DNA from: JAGNDO01 sp963704975
GTDB taxonomy: Bacteria; Chloroflexota; Anaerolineae; Caldilineales; Caldilineaceae
Direction of reading: 5' to 3'
DNA length: 64,000 nucleotides
Assembly (NCBI GenBank): GCA_963704975.1
Contig: CAVPIK010000002.1
Coordinates: forward strand, 62,001-126,000
Below, one piece after another: positions 46,104-54,472 of the stretch (the first letter of the stretch is position 1; every line of letters starts with the position of its first letter). The notes beneath the pieces were generated by a model, which saw only the letters and a list, made by a program, of their open reading frames with translations, was not told the DNA's origin and ran no database searches. Both the position numbers and the translations under genes were made by a program.

Positions 46104-46751
46104 CTATTTTTCAACAGAAATCCCTCTCATCAACAACGAGAGGGTATGGTCCGCCACGTTTTGATCCAGGTCAACCTGGTCCAAGAGGAGGCGATGGGTA
46201 ACAAAAGCATTCATCATGCCAAAAACGCTGATCACGGTCATGTCCACATCCACCGGGTGGAAAAAACCCTCCGCAATGCCCTGATTTACCAAGTCGGCCA
46301 AGGGCTGCATAAAGCCTTGGCGATGCTTTTCAATCAGTTCCTGCAAGGGCATCTGGACGGCTTTGTTGTCCCGCAGGGTGGCCATCAGGCTGTGGCGGCG
46401 CTGGGAGATGAGGGCAAAGTAGGTGCGGATGACCGCATGCAACCCACTCACCGGGTCGGCATGGCCTGTGGCGGCCAGAGATAGTTGCGCTTGCAGGGAC
46501 GCCATCTGGCGGTCCACCACACGCCAATAGACCTCTTGCTTGTCCCGGAAATGGTAATAGATGGTGCCCTTGGCCAATCCGCTGGCCTCGGCCAATTCGC
46601 GCATGGAAAAGCCGGCGTATCCAGCCCCGGCGATCAACCGCTCGGCGGCATCCAAAATGGCAGTCTCCGACGAAACGGTGCTTCCGTTGACAGAGGCCCT
46701 TGGTTCCACCGGCGCGACAGTGGGGAGAACGACTTGGGTTAGGTCAAGCAT
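46104..46751 (-). CDS. TetR-family transcriptional regulator
   Basis: 215 residues. Start ATG 46751 (MLDLTQVVLP) behind AGGACAAAG; the first 25 residues are a tail before the DNA-binding domain. Helix-turn-helix at about 28-75: SETAILDAAERLIAGAGYAGFSMRELAEASGLAKGTIYYHFRDKQEV. The C-terminal helical ligand-binding domain follows (IRTYFALISQRRHSLMATL, MQPLADLVNQGIAEGFF). The gene lies 57 bases upstream of the MacA-like adaptor on the same strand and has a symmetric site in its own leader, so it most likely represses itself and the efflux genes until an effector binds. Confidence 0.92.
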   Translation of the reverse strand: MLDLTQVVLPTVAPVEPRASVNGSTVSSETAILDAAERLIAGAGYAGFSMRELAEASGLAKGTIYYHFRDKQEVYWRVVDRQMASLQAQLSLAATGHADPVSGLHAVIRTYFALISQRRHSLMATLRDNKAVQMPLQELIEKHRQGFMQPLADLVNQGIAEGFFHPVDVDMTVISVFGMMNAFVTHRLLLDQVDLDQNVADHTLSLLMRGISVEK

Positions 46752-46771
46752 GTTACTTTGTCCTAAACAGA

Positions 46772-46797
46772 TTCTCGACTGACCGTCCGGTCGGGAA
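46772..46797. promoter_or_regulatory. putative TetR operator
   Basis: Imperfect 26-base palindrome with a perfect core GACCG-TC-CGGTC (46781-46792), 20 bases upstream of the TetR start codon. Palindromic GACCG/CGGTC sites are typical TetR-family operators in front of efflux regulators. Confidence 0.6.
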
Positions 46798-46970
46798 TTA
46801 TGTCAAAATTTGTAGGCGAGATTCAGACTAACCTCCCAATTTTACCATGCTTTAGAAATTTTTCTGTAAGGGTTGCCCAAATCCGTGCCAAGTCGTTTGC
46901 TGCTTGCCCAACCCATTTCATCCCCAACCCATCCCCACATGGGGATAACCCCACCCGATCCGGGGATAAC

Positions 46971-48044
46971 TTACTGCTTATGGGGAGAACTCGTCAGGAA
47001 TTGATCAGGAATGGCCTGGGCAAAATTGGCCAAGTCGGGGTCCAGCCGGGCAACGGCCTCGTCCAACAGGCGGTGAAAATCCTGCGCGGTGGCCACGTTG
47101 GTCAGCCCCAGGTGCAGATCCTTGATGCCCGCATAGCCTTTGAGATAGCGCACAATATGCTTGCGCACCATAAGCAGGGCCAGCCAATTCCCGTAAAAGT
47201 CCGCCATCAATTCAAAGTGGCGGCGGATGAAGGCGGCCTTTTCGCCAAAGCGGATCTCGTCCCGATTGCGGCGCTGAAAAATCCACGGATGGCCAATGGC
47301 CCCCCGGGCCACCATGACCGCAGTGCAGCCGGTGTGGGCCTTGATGGCGGCGATGTCTTCCCGGGTGGTCACATCGCCGTTGCCGATCACCGGGATGGTG
47401 GCGTGGTCCACAATGTCGGCGATGGCGTCCCAGTTGGCCTTGCCGCTATAGCCTTGGTTGCGGGTGCGGCCATGCACGGCCACCAAACTGGCCCCGTTAT
47501 CCTGCATGGCGCTGACCACGTCCAGATAGTTGAGCTGATCATCGTCCCAGCCCAGGCGGATCTTGCCCGTCACCGGCACAGAGACGGCCCGGCTGAGGGC
47601 GTGAAAGATGCGCCCGATCTTGTCCGGGTGGGGCAGCAGACCGGCCCCGGATCCCCGTTCGCTGACCTTCTTGACCGAGCAGCCCATGTTGATGTCGATG
47701 ATGTCGGGCTGCAATTCTTCGATGCGCTTGGCCGCCTCCACCAGCTTGCCCACGGTGTTGCCGAAGATCTGAAAGACCACCGGGTTTTCGTGGCGGGCGT
47801 AGGCCAGCATCTGCCAGGTGCGCTTGTTGCCGCCCTGCACCAGGGCATCCGCGGCCACAAATTCCGTGTAGCTCATGGCCGAGCCATAGTGCTTGCACAG
47901 GGAGCGATAGGGCAGATCGCTAAACCCGGCCATGGGGGCCAGGATCACATCGCCGTAGACCGGCACATCCCGCACCCAAAAGGTGGGGGTCGGTTGGGGG
48001 TCGGGTTGAGTTTTTGTGTCCGCCACAGGAACCGCGTTGATCAT
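46971..48044 (-). CDS. dusB: tRNA-dihydrouridine synthase
   Basis: Intact 357-residue FMN enzyme that reduces uridine in tRNA D-loops. Start ATG 48044 overlaps the GNAT stop as ATGA. Motifs: VILAPMAGFSDLPYRSLCKHYG, VVFQIFGNT, the catalytic-cysteine loop DINMGCSVKKVSERGSGAGLL (usual GCP is GCS here), VTGKIRLGWDD, LVAVHGRTRNQGYSGKANWDAI, IPVIGNGDVTT and AVMVARGAIGHPWIF. The C-terminal helical domain binds tRNA. The position (third gene after a hydroxyacid dehydrogenase and a GNAT) suggests translation-coupled co-expression rather than a pathway. Confidence 0.93.
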   Translation of the reverse strand: MINAVPVADTKTQPDPQPTPTFWVRDVPVYGDVILAPMAGFSDLPYRSLCKHYGSAMSYTEFVAADALVQGGNKRTWQMLAYARHENPVVFQIFGNTVGKLVEAAKRIEELQPDIIDINMGCSVKKVSERGSGAGLLPHPDKIGRIFHALSRAVSVPVTGKIRLGWDDDQLNYLDVVSAMQDNGASLVAVHGRTRNQGYSGKANWDAIADIVDHATIPVIGNGDVTTREDIAAIKAHTGCTAVMVARGAIGHPWIFQRRNRDEIRFGEKAAFIRRHFELMADFYGNWLALLMVRKHIVRYLKGYAGIKDLHLGLTNVATAQDFHRLLDEAVARLDPDLANFAQAIPDQFLTSSPHKQ

Positions 48045-48507
48045 TCATACTCCATTGCTTCGATACGAAAGCCGAGAAACTTGCCCAGTGTGCGCCCAAG
48101 CCGCCACTTTTTGCGCAATCCGCCGGGCATGGCCTTGGGGTCGTCCATCACTCGAAAACCAAACTTGGTGTAGTAGGTCACTCGCCGAGATTCACAGACC
48201 AGATAGATGGGCTTGGCGAATTCCTGGGTAAAGTGGCGGATCAGCGCCTCGCCCACACCCTGGCGACGGTGCTTCCGTTCCACAACCAGGCTGCCAAATT
48301 CCTGCACGCCGCCGCTCAGCCGCTTCATCTGGGCAAAGCCCAGGATGGCTCCCTCGCCATCTCCCCTGCGGCCTCGGCCATGACAAACTTGCGCCAATCC
48401 AGCCGGGTGGGGTCCAGCCGCTCCCGCCAGATGCGCTGGCGGATCAGCTTGGCTTCGTCCGCCCGGGCCGGGCGCAGATGGAAGGCAGGGGCGGGACTAT
48501 TCGCCAT
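48041..48507 (-). CDS. GNAT-family N-acetyltransferase (frameshift)
   Basis: About 155 residues after repair. Start ATG 48507 (MANSPAPAFHLRPARADEAKLIRQRIWRERLD) overlaps the 3' end of the dehydrogenase gene. After a frame change near 48360 comes EGAILGFAQMKRL, then the acetyl-CoA motif LVVERKHRRQGVGEALIRHF and the terminal YTKFGFRVMDDPKAMPGGLRKKW. Length and fold match small GNATs that acetylate amines. The substrate is unknown. Its stop overlaps the dus start, so the three genes 48497-49402, this one and dus form one operon. Confidence 0.8.
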
Positions 48508-49402
48508 CGGCGTGCCCACCTGGATGCCGGCCATGTTTTCCAGGGCCTTGATCAGGGCATGGTTGCCTTCGCCGCCCAAGCCCTGGGCCTGGAGGGTGCG
48601 GTAGAGGTTGAAGACCAGGGCCGTGTTGACCACGGGCACGCCCAATTTGTCCGCCGCGCCCAGCACCAGGCGCAGATCCTTCTGTTGCAGATCCACGGTG
48701 AAGCCCGGTCGCCAATCCCGGCGCATGATCTGGGGGGCGCGGTTGGTGAACATCCAGCTTCCCGCCGCGCCCTGGCTGATGGCGTCGAAGGTCTTTTGCA
48801 GATCCACGCCCCCGGCCTGGGCAAAGAGCAGGGCCTCGCACATGGCCAGGGCATTCCCCACCACCAAAATCTGGTTGACCAGCTTGACCGTCTGGCCCGC
48901 GCCCGGCCTCGCCCACATGGGTGATGGCCTTGCCCATGGCCTGGAAAGCGGGCAGGGCGCGGGCAAACTGGTCCGCATCGCCGCCGACCATGATGCTCAA
49001 CGTGCCCTTGGCCGCCCCTTCGCTGCCGCCGCTGATGGGCGCATCCAGCATGTGGACGCCCTTCTCGGCCAGCTTGGCCCCGATCTCCTGGGTGACCTGG
49101 GGGCTGATGGTGCTGCAATCGATCACCAGATCGCCCAGGCTTGGCCCCGTCGAGGACGCCGTTCTCGCCCAGGATCACCGCTTCCACATCCGGGGTGTCG
49201 CTGACACAGGTGATGGTGATGTCGCTGTGGGCGGCCACATCCGCCGGGCTGGATGCCGGCCACGGCCCCGGCGGCCACCAAGGGCATCCATGCGGGCGGC
49301 GGTGCGATTCCACACCCGCACGGCAAAGCCCGCCCGCAACAGGTTGGCCGCCATGCCTTGGCCCATAATGCCCAGACCCACAAATCCGATTCGCTCGCTC
49401 AT
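48497..49402 (-). CDS. beta-hydroxyacid dehydrogenase, 3-hydroxyisobutyrate/tartronate-semialdehyde type (multiply frameshifted)
   Basis: About 301 residues after repair, exactly the family length. Start ATG 49402 (MSERIGFVGLGIMGQGMAANLLRAG) after AAGGAGTG. Then in changing frames: VWNRTAARMDAL, DITITCVSDTPDVEAVILG, LGDLVIDCSTISPQVTQEIGAKL, DAPISGGSEGAAKGTLSIMVGG (substrate site), the catalytic lysine in QTVKLVNQILVVGNALAMCEAL, DLQQKDLRLVLGAADKLG, and ALIKALENMAGIQV. Frame changes occur near 49270, 49230, 49140, 48910 and 48530. All blocks are present in order, so the breaks look like sequence errors. NAD(P)H-dependent oxidation or reduction of a 3-hydroxyacid is expected. Confidence 0.8.
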
Positions 49403-49464
49403 TGTTTCACTCCTTGGGTGGAGGGTTGGTTTGCCGGCTGTCGATTTGTTGATTTTACATGAAA

Positions 49465-49492
49465 AGCGCCCGACACGCATGTGTCGGGCGCT
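49465..49492 (-). terminator. terminator after clpC
   Basis: AGCGCCCGACAC and complement (49465-49476, 49481-49492) around CGCAT-type loop of four bases. Read leftwards it is followed by TTTTCATG; it closes the clpC transcript 45 bases after its stop. Confidence 0.8.
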
Positions 49493-49537
49493 CTGAGTTC
49501 GAACTGTACCCCTTGTGTTCGGACAGGCTCTGCCGAC

Positions 49538-52057
49538 TTACTGCAACATGGCCATGACGGCTTCCGTGGTCTCAGTGTCCACCGCTTCGACCGGTTCGTG
49601 GCCAACGGCGTCGAAGACAAAGTCCTTGACCAACTCGCCGTCGTCCTGATAGGTTTCCCGGAAGTCGACCTGGATGGTGTCACCGGGCACAAAGCGCTGG
49701 GAGAGCAGATCCTCGCTGAGGGGATCCTGGATCTTGTTCTGGATCACCCGGCGCAGGGGACGAGCCCCATAGTCCGGGTCGTAGCCCTGTTCGGCGATGG
49801 CCAAGCGGGCCTCTTCGGTGAGCAGGAGTTTCATCTCTTGCTCGCGCAGTTGGTTGCGCAGGGAGAGCAGTTCCAACTCGACAATCTGGCCGATCTCCTG
49901 ACGGCTCAGGTTGCGGAAGACCATCACCCCGTCCAGCCGGTTGATAAACTCGGGCCGGAAGGTCTTCTTGAGCGCATCCATGATGCGGGTTTTCATGGCC
50001 TGATATTCGTTCTTCAGGTTGGCATCTTCGTCCGTGGTGATGGCAAAGCCCAGGCGCTGATGGCCCTGGATCAGGTTGGCCCCCACGTTGCTGGTCATGA
50101 CGATCAGGGTGTTGCGGAAGTCCACCCGGCGGCCCTTGGCATCGCTCAGATAGCCATCCTCCATGATCTGGAGCAGGATGTTGAAGGCTTCGGGATGGGC
50201 CTTTTCGATCTCGTCCAGCAGGATCACGCTGTAGGGGCGACGGCGCACGGCTTCGGTCAGTTGACCGCCCTCTTCGTAGCCCACATAGCCCGGAGGCGCA
50301 CCCACCAGTCGGCTGACGTTGTGGCGCTCCATGAACTCGCTCATGTCCAGCTTGATCAGGGCCTCATCGCTGCCAAACATGAACTCGGCGATGGTGCGGG
50401 CCAACAAGGTCTTGCCCACGCCCGTGGGTCCAAGGAAGATGAAGCTGCCGATGGGCCGATTGGGATCTTTCAGACCCGCTCTGGCCCGACGCACGGCCTT
50501 GGCGATGGCCTTGATGGGTTCGTCCTGGCCGATCACCCGCTGGTGCATGACCTTTTCCATCTCCAGCAGGCGCACTCGCTCTTCCCCGGCAATGCGATTC
50601 ACCGGCACGCCGGTCCACATGGCCACCACTTCGGCAATGTCTTCGGCGGTGACTTTGGGCAGATTGGCCACATCACTCCAACCAGCTCGCAACTTTTCCA
50701 ACTTGGTCTGTAGTTCGACTTCGCGATAGCGCAGGTCGATGGCGTCGTCAAAGCGCTGGGTTTCCAGGGCCTCGTCCTTTTCCCGCTTGAGCCGCTTGAG
50801 ATCCATAAAGGTCTCGCGCAGGCTGGCGGCGTGGGGGGTTTTGTACATGCGCACCCGGCTGCCGGCCTCGTCGATCAGGTCGATGGCCTTGTCGGGCATG
50901 AAGCGATCCGGCACATAGCGGGCGGCCAAGGTGGCCGCGGCGTCCAGGGCCTCGTCGGTGATCAACAGTTTGTGATGCTCCTCGTAGCGGGACTTGACGC
51001 CCTTGAGGATCAGCACGGTCTCTTCCACCGAGGGCTCTTCCACCAAAACGGACTGGAAACGGCGTTCCAGGGCGGCGTCGCTCTCGATATATTTGCGATA
51101 CTCGTCCAACGTGGTGGCGCCGATCACCTGCAACTCGCCCCGGCTGAGGGCGGGCTTGAGGATGTTGGCGGCGTCCACACTGCTGCCGGCGGCCCCGGCC
51201 CCCACCAACATGTGCACTTCGTCGATGAAAAGGATGGCCCCGGACTCGATGATCTCCTCGATCACCTTCTTCAGCCGCTCTTCAAATTGACCCCGGTACA
51301 TGGTGCCGGCCACCAGGCTGCCCACATCCAGCATCACCACCCGCTTTTCCAGCAGGGGTTCGGGCACATCGCCGTCGACGATGCGCTGGGCCAACCCTTC
51401 CACAATGGCGGTCTTGCCCACGCCGGGTTCGCCGATCAGGGCCGGGTTGTTCTTGGTGCGGCGGCTCAGGATCTGGATCACCCGCTCGATCTCGTTGACG
51501 CGACCGATCACTGGGTCCAGCTTGTTCTCTTCGGCGGCCACGGTCAGGTCGAAGCCCAACTGGTCGACCAGAGGGGTCTTGGATTCTTTCTTCTTGTCTT
51601 TGTCTTGGGGTTGATTTTGCAGGATGTTGCGGGCAGTTTGGGTGCGCAGTTTATCCAGGTTGACACCCAAGCCTCGCAGCACATTGACGGCCACGCCTTC
51701 GCCTTCCCGAACCAGCCCCAAGAGCAGATGCTCTGTGCCGATGTAGTGGTGGCCCATGAGCCGAGCTTCGTCCACGGCCAATTCGATCACTCGCTTGGTG
51801 CGGGGGGCCAAGGTGGGCTTGCCGAAGGGGGGACGTTCGCCCCGCCCGACCGTGCGCTCCACGGCCCGAATCACTTGGTTTGGTTCGATGCCCAGTTCGC
51901 GCAGCACCTTGACGGCCACGCCATTTTCTTCTCGAACCAAGCCCAAAAGCAGGTGTTCTGTGCCGATGTAATTATGGTTCAGGCGCAGGGCTTCTTCCTG
52001 GGCGAGGGTCAAAACCCGTCGCGCCCGCTTCGTGAAACGATCTAGTTTGTCAGACAT
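49538..52057 (-). CDS. clpC: ATP-dependent Clp protease ATP-binding subunit ClpC
   Basis: Intact 839-residue class I Clp/Hsp100 unfoldase. Start ATG 52057 (MSDKLDRFTKRARRVLTLAQEEA) behind GAGGAC. The two N-domain repeats (about 1-145, each with NYIGTEHLLLGLVRE or HYIGTEHLLLGLVRE) bind adaptors. First AAA domain: Walker A GEPGVGKT (about 208), Walker B ILFIDE. A UVR-containing middle domain follows (REVELQTKLEKLRAGW). Second AAA domain: GPTGVGKT (about 542), ILLDEIEKAHP, sensor 2 GARPLRR. The C-terminal tail after about 800 is acidic (DTETTEAVMAMLQ). ClpC unfolds proteins for ClpP and controls stress responses. The mcsA/ctsR partners of firmicutes are absent. Confidence 0.97.
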   Translation of the reverse strand: MSDKLDRFTKRARRVLTLAQEEALRLNHNYIGTEHLLLGLVREENGVAVKVLRELGIEPNQVIRAVERTVGRGERPPFGKPTLAPRTKRVIELAVDEARLMGHHYIGTEHLLLGLVREGEGVAVNVLRGLGVNLDKLRTQTARNILQNQPQDKDKKKESKTPLVDQLGFDLTVAAEENKLDPVIGRVNEIERVIQILSRRTKNNPALIGEPGVGKTAIVEGLAQRIVDGDVPEPLLEKRVVMLDVGSLVAGTMYRGQFEERLKKVIEEIIESGAILFIDEVHMLVGAGAAGSSVDAANILKPALSRGELQVIGATTLDEYRKYIESDAALERRFQSVLVEEPSVEETVLILKGVKSRYEEHHKLLITDEALDAAATLAARYVPDRFMPDKAIDLIDEAGSRVRMYKTPHAASLRETFMDLKRLKREKDEALETQRFDDAIDLRYREVELQTKLEKLRAGWSDVANLPKVTAEDIAEVVAMWTGVPVNRIAGEERVRLLEMEKVMHQRVIGQDEPIKAIAKAVRRARAGLKDPNRPIGSFIFLGPTGVGKTLLARTIAEFMFGSDEALIKLDMSEFMERHNVSRLVGAPPGYVGYEEGGQLTEAVRRRPYSVILLDEIEKAHPEAFNILLQIMEDGYLSDAKGRRVDFRNTLIVMTSNVGANLIQGHQRLGFAITTDEDANLKNEYQAMKTRIMDALKKTFRPEFINRLDGVMVFRNLSRQEIGQIVELELLSLRNQLREQEMKLLLTEEARLAIAEQGYDPDYGARPLRRVIQNKIQDPLSEDLLSQRFVPGDTIQVDFRETYQDDGELVKDFVFDAVGHEPVEAVDTETTEAVMAMLQ

Positions 52058-52420
52058 AGGTAAGAGTCCTCGGATTTTTTGGTGAGGAGAATAAGCTGTT
52101 CTGTGCAGCAAACGGATTTCCTGCACGTCCGGTTCCGGCATAGTATAGCATAAGCGAGAGAGGTTCGGCGTAATCAGTGTTCCCCTCTCGGAGACGCATT
52201 GATCCATGAGCCGATTTGCGGTGAGGGAGAAGAATCCAGGCACGTATATCGGGTATGTCTATTGTAACGACTTCGGTTCCGGTTTGTCAACCCGTCTTTC
52301 TGGCCCGTTGGGGCATTCCCAATGAGCTCGCTTTTTCACAAATAAAAGAGCGGCCCAAGAAATATTTCTTGGGCCGCTCTGATTGTCGTATTTCCGGTCT
52401 AGGACCGGCTGTCACGCTGC
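52058..52420. other. intergenic region upstream of clpC
   Basis: 363 bases without a gene. It should contain the clpC promoter region (minus strand). Its right-hand part holds the perfect terminator palindrome of the S1 gene at 52347-52380. The stretch 52085-52340 shows no clear operator; I saw no CIRCE-type repeat. Confidence 0.5.
52347..52380. terminator. terminator palindrome after the S1 gene
   Basis: AGAGCGGCCCAAGAAAT with its exact complement, 34 bases, no loop, followed leftwards by TTTTATTTG. It terminates the S1 protein transcript 40 bases after its stop. Confidence 0.9.
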
Positions 52421-53776
52421 TTAGGCGATGACGGCCTCTAACTCGGCCACCACGGCATCGGCTTCTTCGTTCACTTCGTCAATCGTCACGCTGTCCAAAT
52501 TCACATCTTCCATGGCCACGGGCTCAACAGCGGCTACGGTCTCTGCGACTTCAGCGACCACGTCATCGACCTGGATGTCGGGGTTTTCGTCCAGGGGCAC
52601 AACGGTCCAGCTCACTTCGGGTTCCGGCACTTCAGGCATGGCCTGCTTCAGGCTCAAGCCGATGCGCCGTCGCTCCACATCGATGCGGATGATGCGCAGA
52701 TCGTACTCTTCGCCCTCTTTGACCACTTCCTTGGGATGACCCACCCGACGGTCGGCCAACTCGCTGATGTGGATCAGACCCTCGATGGGATCCTCGTTCA
52801 GACGGGCAAAGGCACCAAAGTTGACCAGCTTGGTGATGGTGCAGCGCACCACCTGACCCACGCCGTACTTGTCTTCCACCAGATCCCAGGGCTTGGGCTG
52901 CAAGCGGCGCAGGCTGAGGCCAATGCGTCGACGCTCCCGGTCCACACTCAGGATCTGGACCTTGATCTTCTCGCCAATGGAGATGACCTCGCTGGGGTGG
53001 CGCACTCGGCTCCAGCTCAGCTCGCTCAGGTGGATCAGACCGTCGGCTCCGCCAATGTCCACAAAGGCACCGAAGTCGGCCAGGCTGCTGACCACACCCT
53101 CGACCGTGTCGCCGTCGTTGAGGGAGGCGAGCAGGGTCTCCTTCTGGTGCTTGCGCCATTCGCGCATGGCCAGTCGCTCGGAGAGGATCAGGCGGTTGCG
53201 GCGACGATCCAGGTCGATGACCTTGAACATCAATTCCTGACCAACCAGGCTGGACCAGCGCTCTTCGGGATCAGCATCGCGATCCTGGACGGCCTGGGTC
53301 GTATTGCTCAATTGGCTGGCGGGCACGAAGCCACGCACCTGGCCCAGCTTGACGATCACGCCGCCACGGTTGTAGCCGCTGACTGCGCCGTCGAAAATGT
53401 CCTGGCTTTCCAGCAGGCTCTCGGCCCGCTCCCAGTCCTTTTCGGCCTGGGCTCGAGAAATGCTGAGCAGGATGTTGCCATCCTTGTCTTCCCGCAGGAT
53501 GAAAACCGGAATTTCGGCACCGACAGCCAATTCGCCAAAATCATCGCCCAGCCGATCAAGTTCTCGGCTGTTGACAATGCCTTCGGACTTGGAGCCGATG
53601 TCAACCAAAATCTCGCTGTTGCCGACTTCCATGATGATGCCGTTGCGAACTTGCCCGGTTTTGGGCTGTTCGACGAGGTCACCCATTTCTTCAAGAAGCA
53701 GGGCCATGGGGTGGGAAGCGTCGCCATTATTGGCGCCGCCATAGGTGGGTAGGTAAGCTTGAAGCAGAGTATTCAT
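52421..53776 (-). CDS. rpsA: 30S ribosomal protein S1-like, four S1 domains
   Basis: Intact 451-residue RNA-binding protein. Start ATG 53776 (MNTLLQAYLPTYGGANNG). Four OB-fold S1 domains: about 40-108 (VRNGIIMEVGNSEILVDIGSKSEGIV), 125-200 (FDGAVSGYNRGGVIVKLGQVRGFVPASQL), 215-285 (GDTVEGVVSSLADFGAFVDIGGADGLIHLSELSW) and 300-372 (GQVVRCTITKLVNFGAFARLNEDPIEGLIHISEL). The C-terminal 75 residues are an acidic valine/alanine/glutamate tail. Non-proteobacterial S1 proteins have four domains like this. Role: mRNA binding and translation initiation on the ribosome. Confidence 0.93.
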   Translation of the reverse strand: MNTLLQAYLPTYGGANNGDASHPMALLLEEMGDLVEQPKTGQVRNGIIMEVGNSEILVDIGSKSEGIVNSRELDRLGDDFGELAVGAEIPVFILREDKDGNILLSISRAQAEKDWERAESLLESQDIFDGAVSGYNRGGVIVKLGQVRGFVPASQLSNTTQAVQDRDADPEERWSSLVGQELMFKVIDLDRRRNRLILSERLAMREWRKHQKETLLASLNDGDTVEGVVSSLADFGAFVDIGGADGLIHLSELSWSRVRHPSEVISIGEKIKVQILSVDRERRRIGLSLRRLQPKPWDLVEDKYGVGQVVRCTITKLVNFGAFARLNEDPIEGLIHISELADRRVGHPKEVVKEGEEYDLRIIRIDVERRRIGLSLKQAMPEVPEPEVSWTVVPLDENPDIQVDDVVAEVAETVAAVEPVAMEDVNLDSVTIDEVNEEADAVVAELEAVIA

Positions 53777-53966
53777 ACGGAAAAGAGGTCCCCTAACAAT
53801 AAATATAGAACGTTCACAGAGCGCAATGGATTGACATGGGTGTCATATTTGGATCCATCAATTAGATCCAAACAACAACCATGCGTGAAAACTTGACCGT
53901 CAATTGGCAATCGACGCCCAAGAAAAACCGTCGAGGCCCCAAAGGACCGCAACGGCTGACATACGT

Positions 53967-54365
53967 TTAACTCTCGCCTTGGTCCGACGGAACCAGCGCC
54001 ACCATCTCGATCTCCACCAGTCCGCCCAAAGGCAGGGCCGCCACCTGGACCGTGCTGCGGGCCGGCGGTTGGGCGCTAAAGGATTGGCCGTAGATGGCGT
54101 TGACCGTGGCAAAATCTTGCATGTTGGCCAGGAAGATGGTGGTCTTGACCACATCACCCATGCCGACACCAGCAGCCTGCAACACAGCAGACAGATTCGC
54201 CATGACCTGTTCGGTCTGGGCGCTGATGCCTTCGGCAAGTTTTCCGGTTTGGGGATCAAGACCGAGCTGACCAGAGGTAAAGACAAGGTGGCCAACACGA
54301 ACAGCTTGGGAATAGGGACCCAATGCGGCGGGCGCTGCATTGGTTTGAACAATTTCTCGTTTCAT
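53967..54365 (-). CDS. ridA: RidA-family deaminase
   Basis: Intact 132-residue RidA (YjgF/UK114). Start ATG 54365 (MKREIVQTNAAPAALGPYSQAVRVG) behind GAGAGATT. Signature blocks are ALGPYSQAV, FTSGQLGLDPQTGKL, and PPARSTVQVAALPLGGLVEIEMVAL, with the catalytic arginine in ARSTVQV and the glutamate in EIEM. It hydrolyses reactive enamine/imine intermediates made by PLP enzymes, and the next gene upstream is a PLP-dependent Cys/Met enzyme, a fitting partner. Confidence 0.95.
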   Translation of the reverse strand: MKREIVQTNAAPAALGPYSQAVRVGHLVFTSGQLGLDPQTGKLAEGISAQTEQVMANLSAVLQAAGVGMGDVVKTTIFLANMQDFATVNAIYGQSFSAQPPARSTVQVAALPLGGLVEIEMVALVPSDQGES

Positions 54366-54472
54366 AATCTCTCTTTCGCCGCAAAAGCCCAGTTTTTCGC
54401 CAAGCCAGCGGTCTTTATAGTGTCATGCCCGAAGACATGCAGACACAATTCTAATCGTTCTCTCATCTTTAG

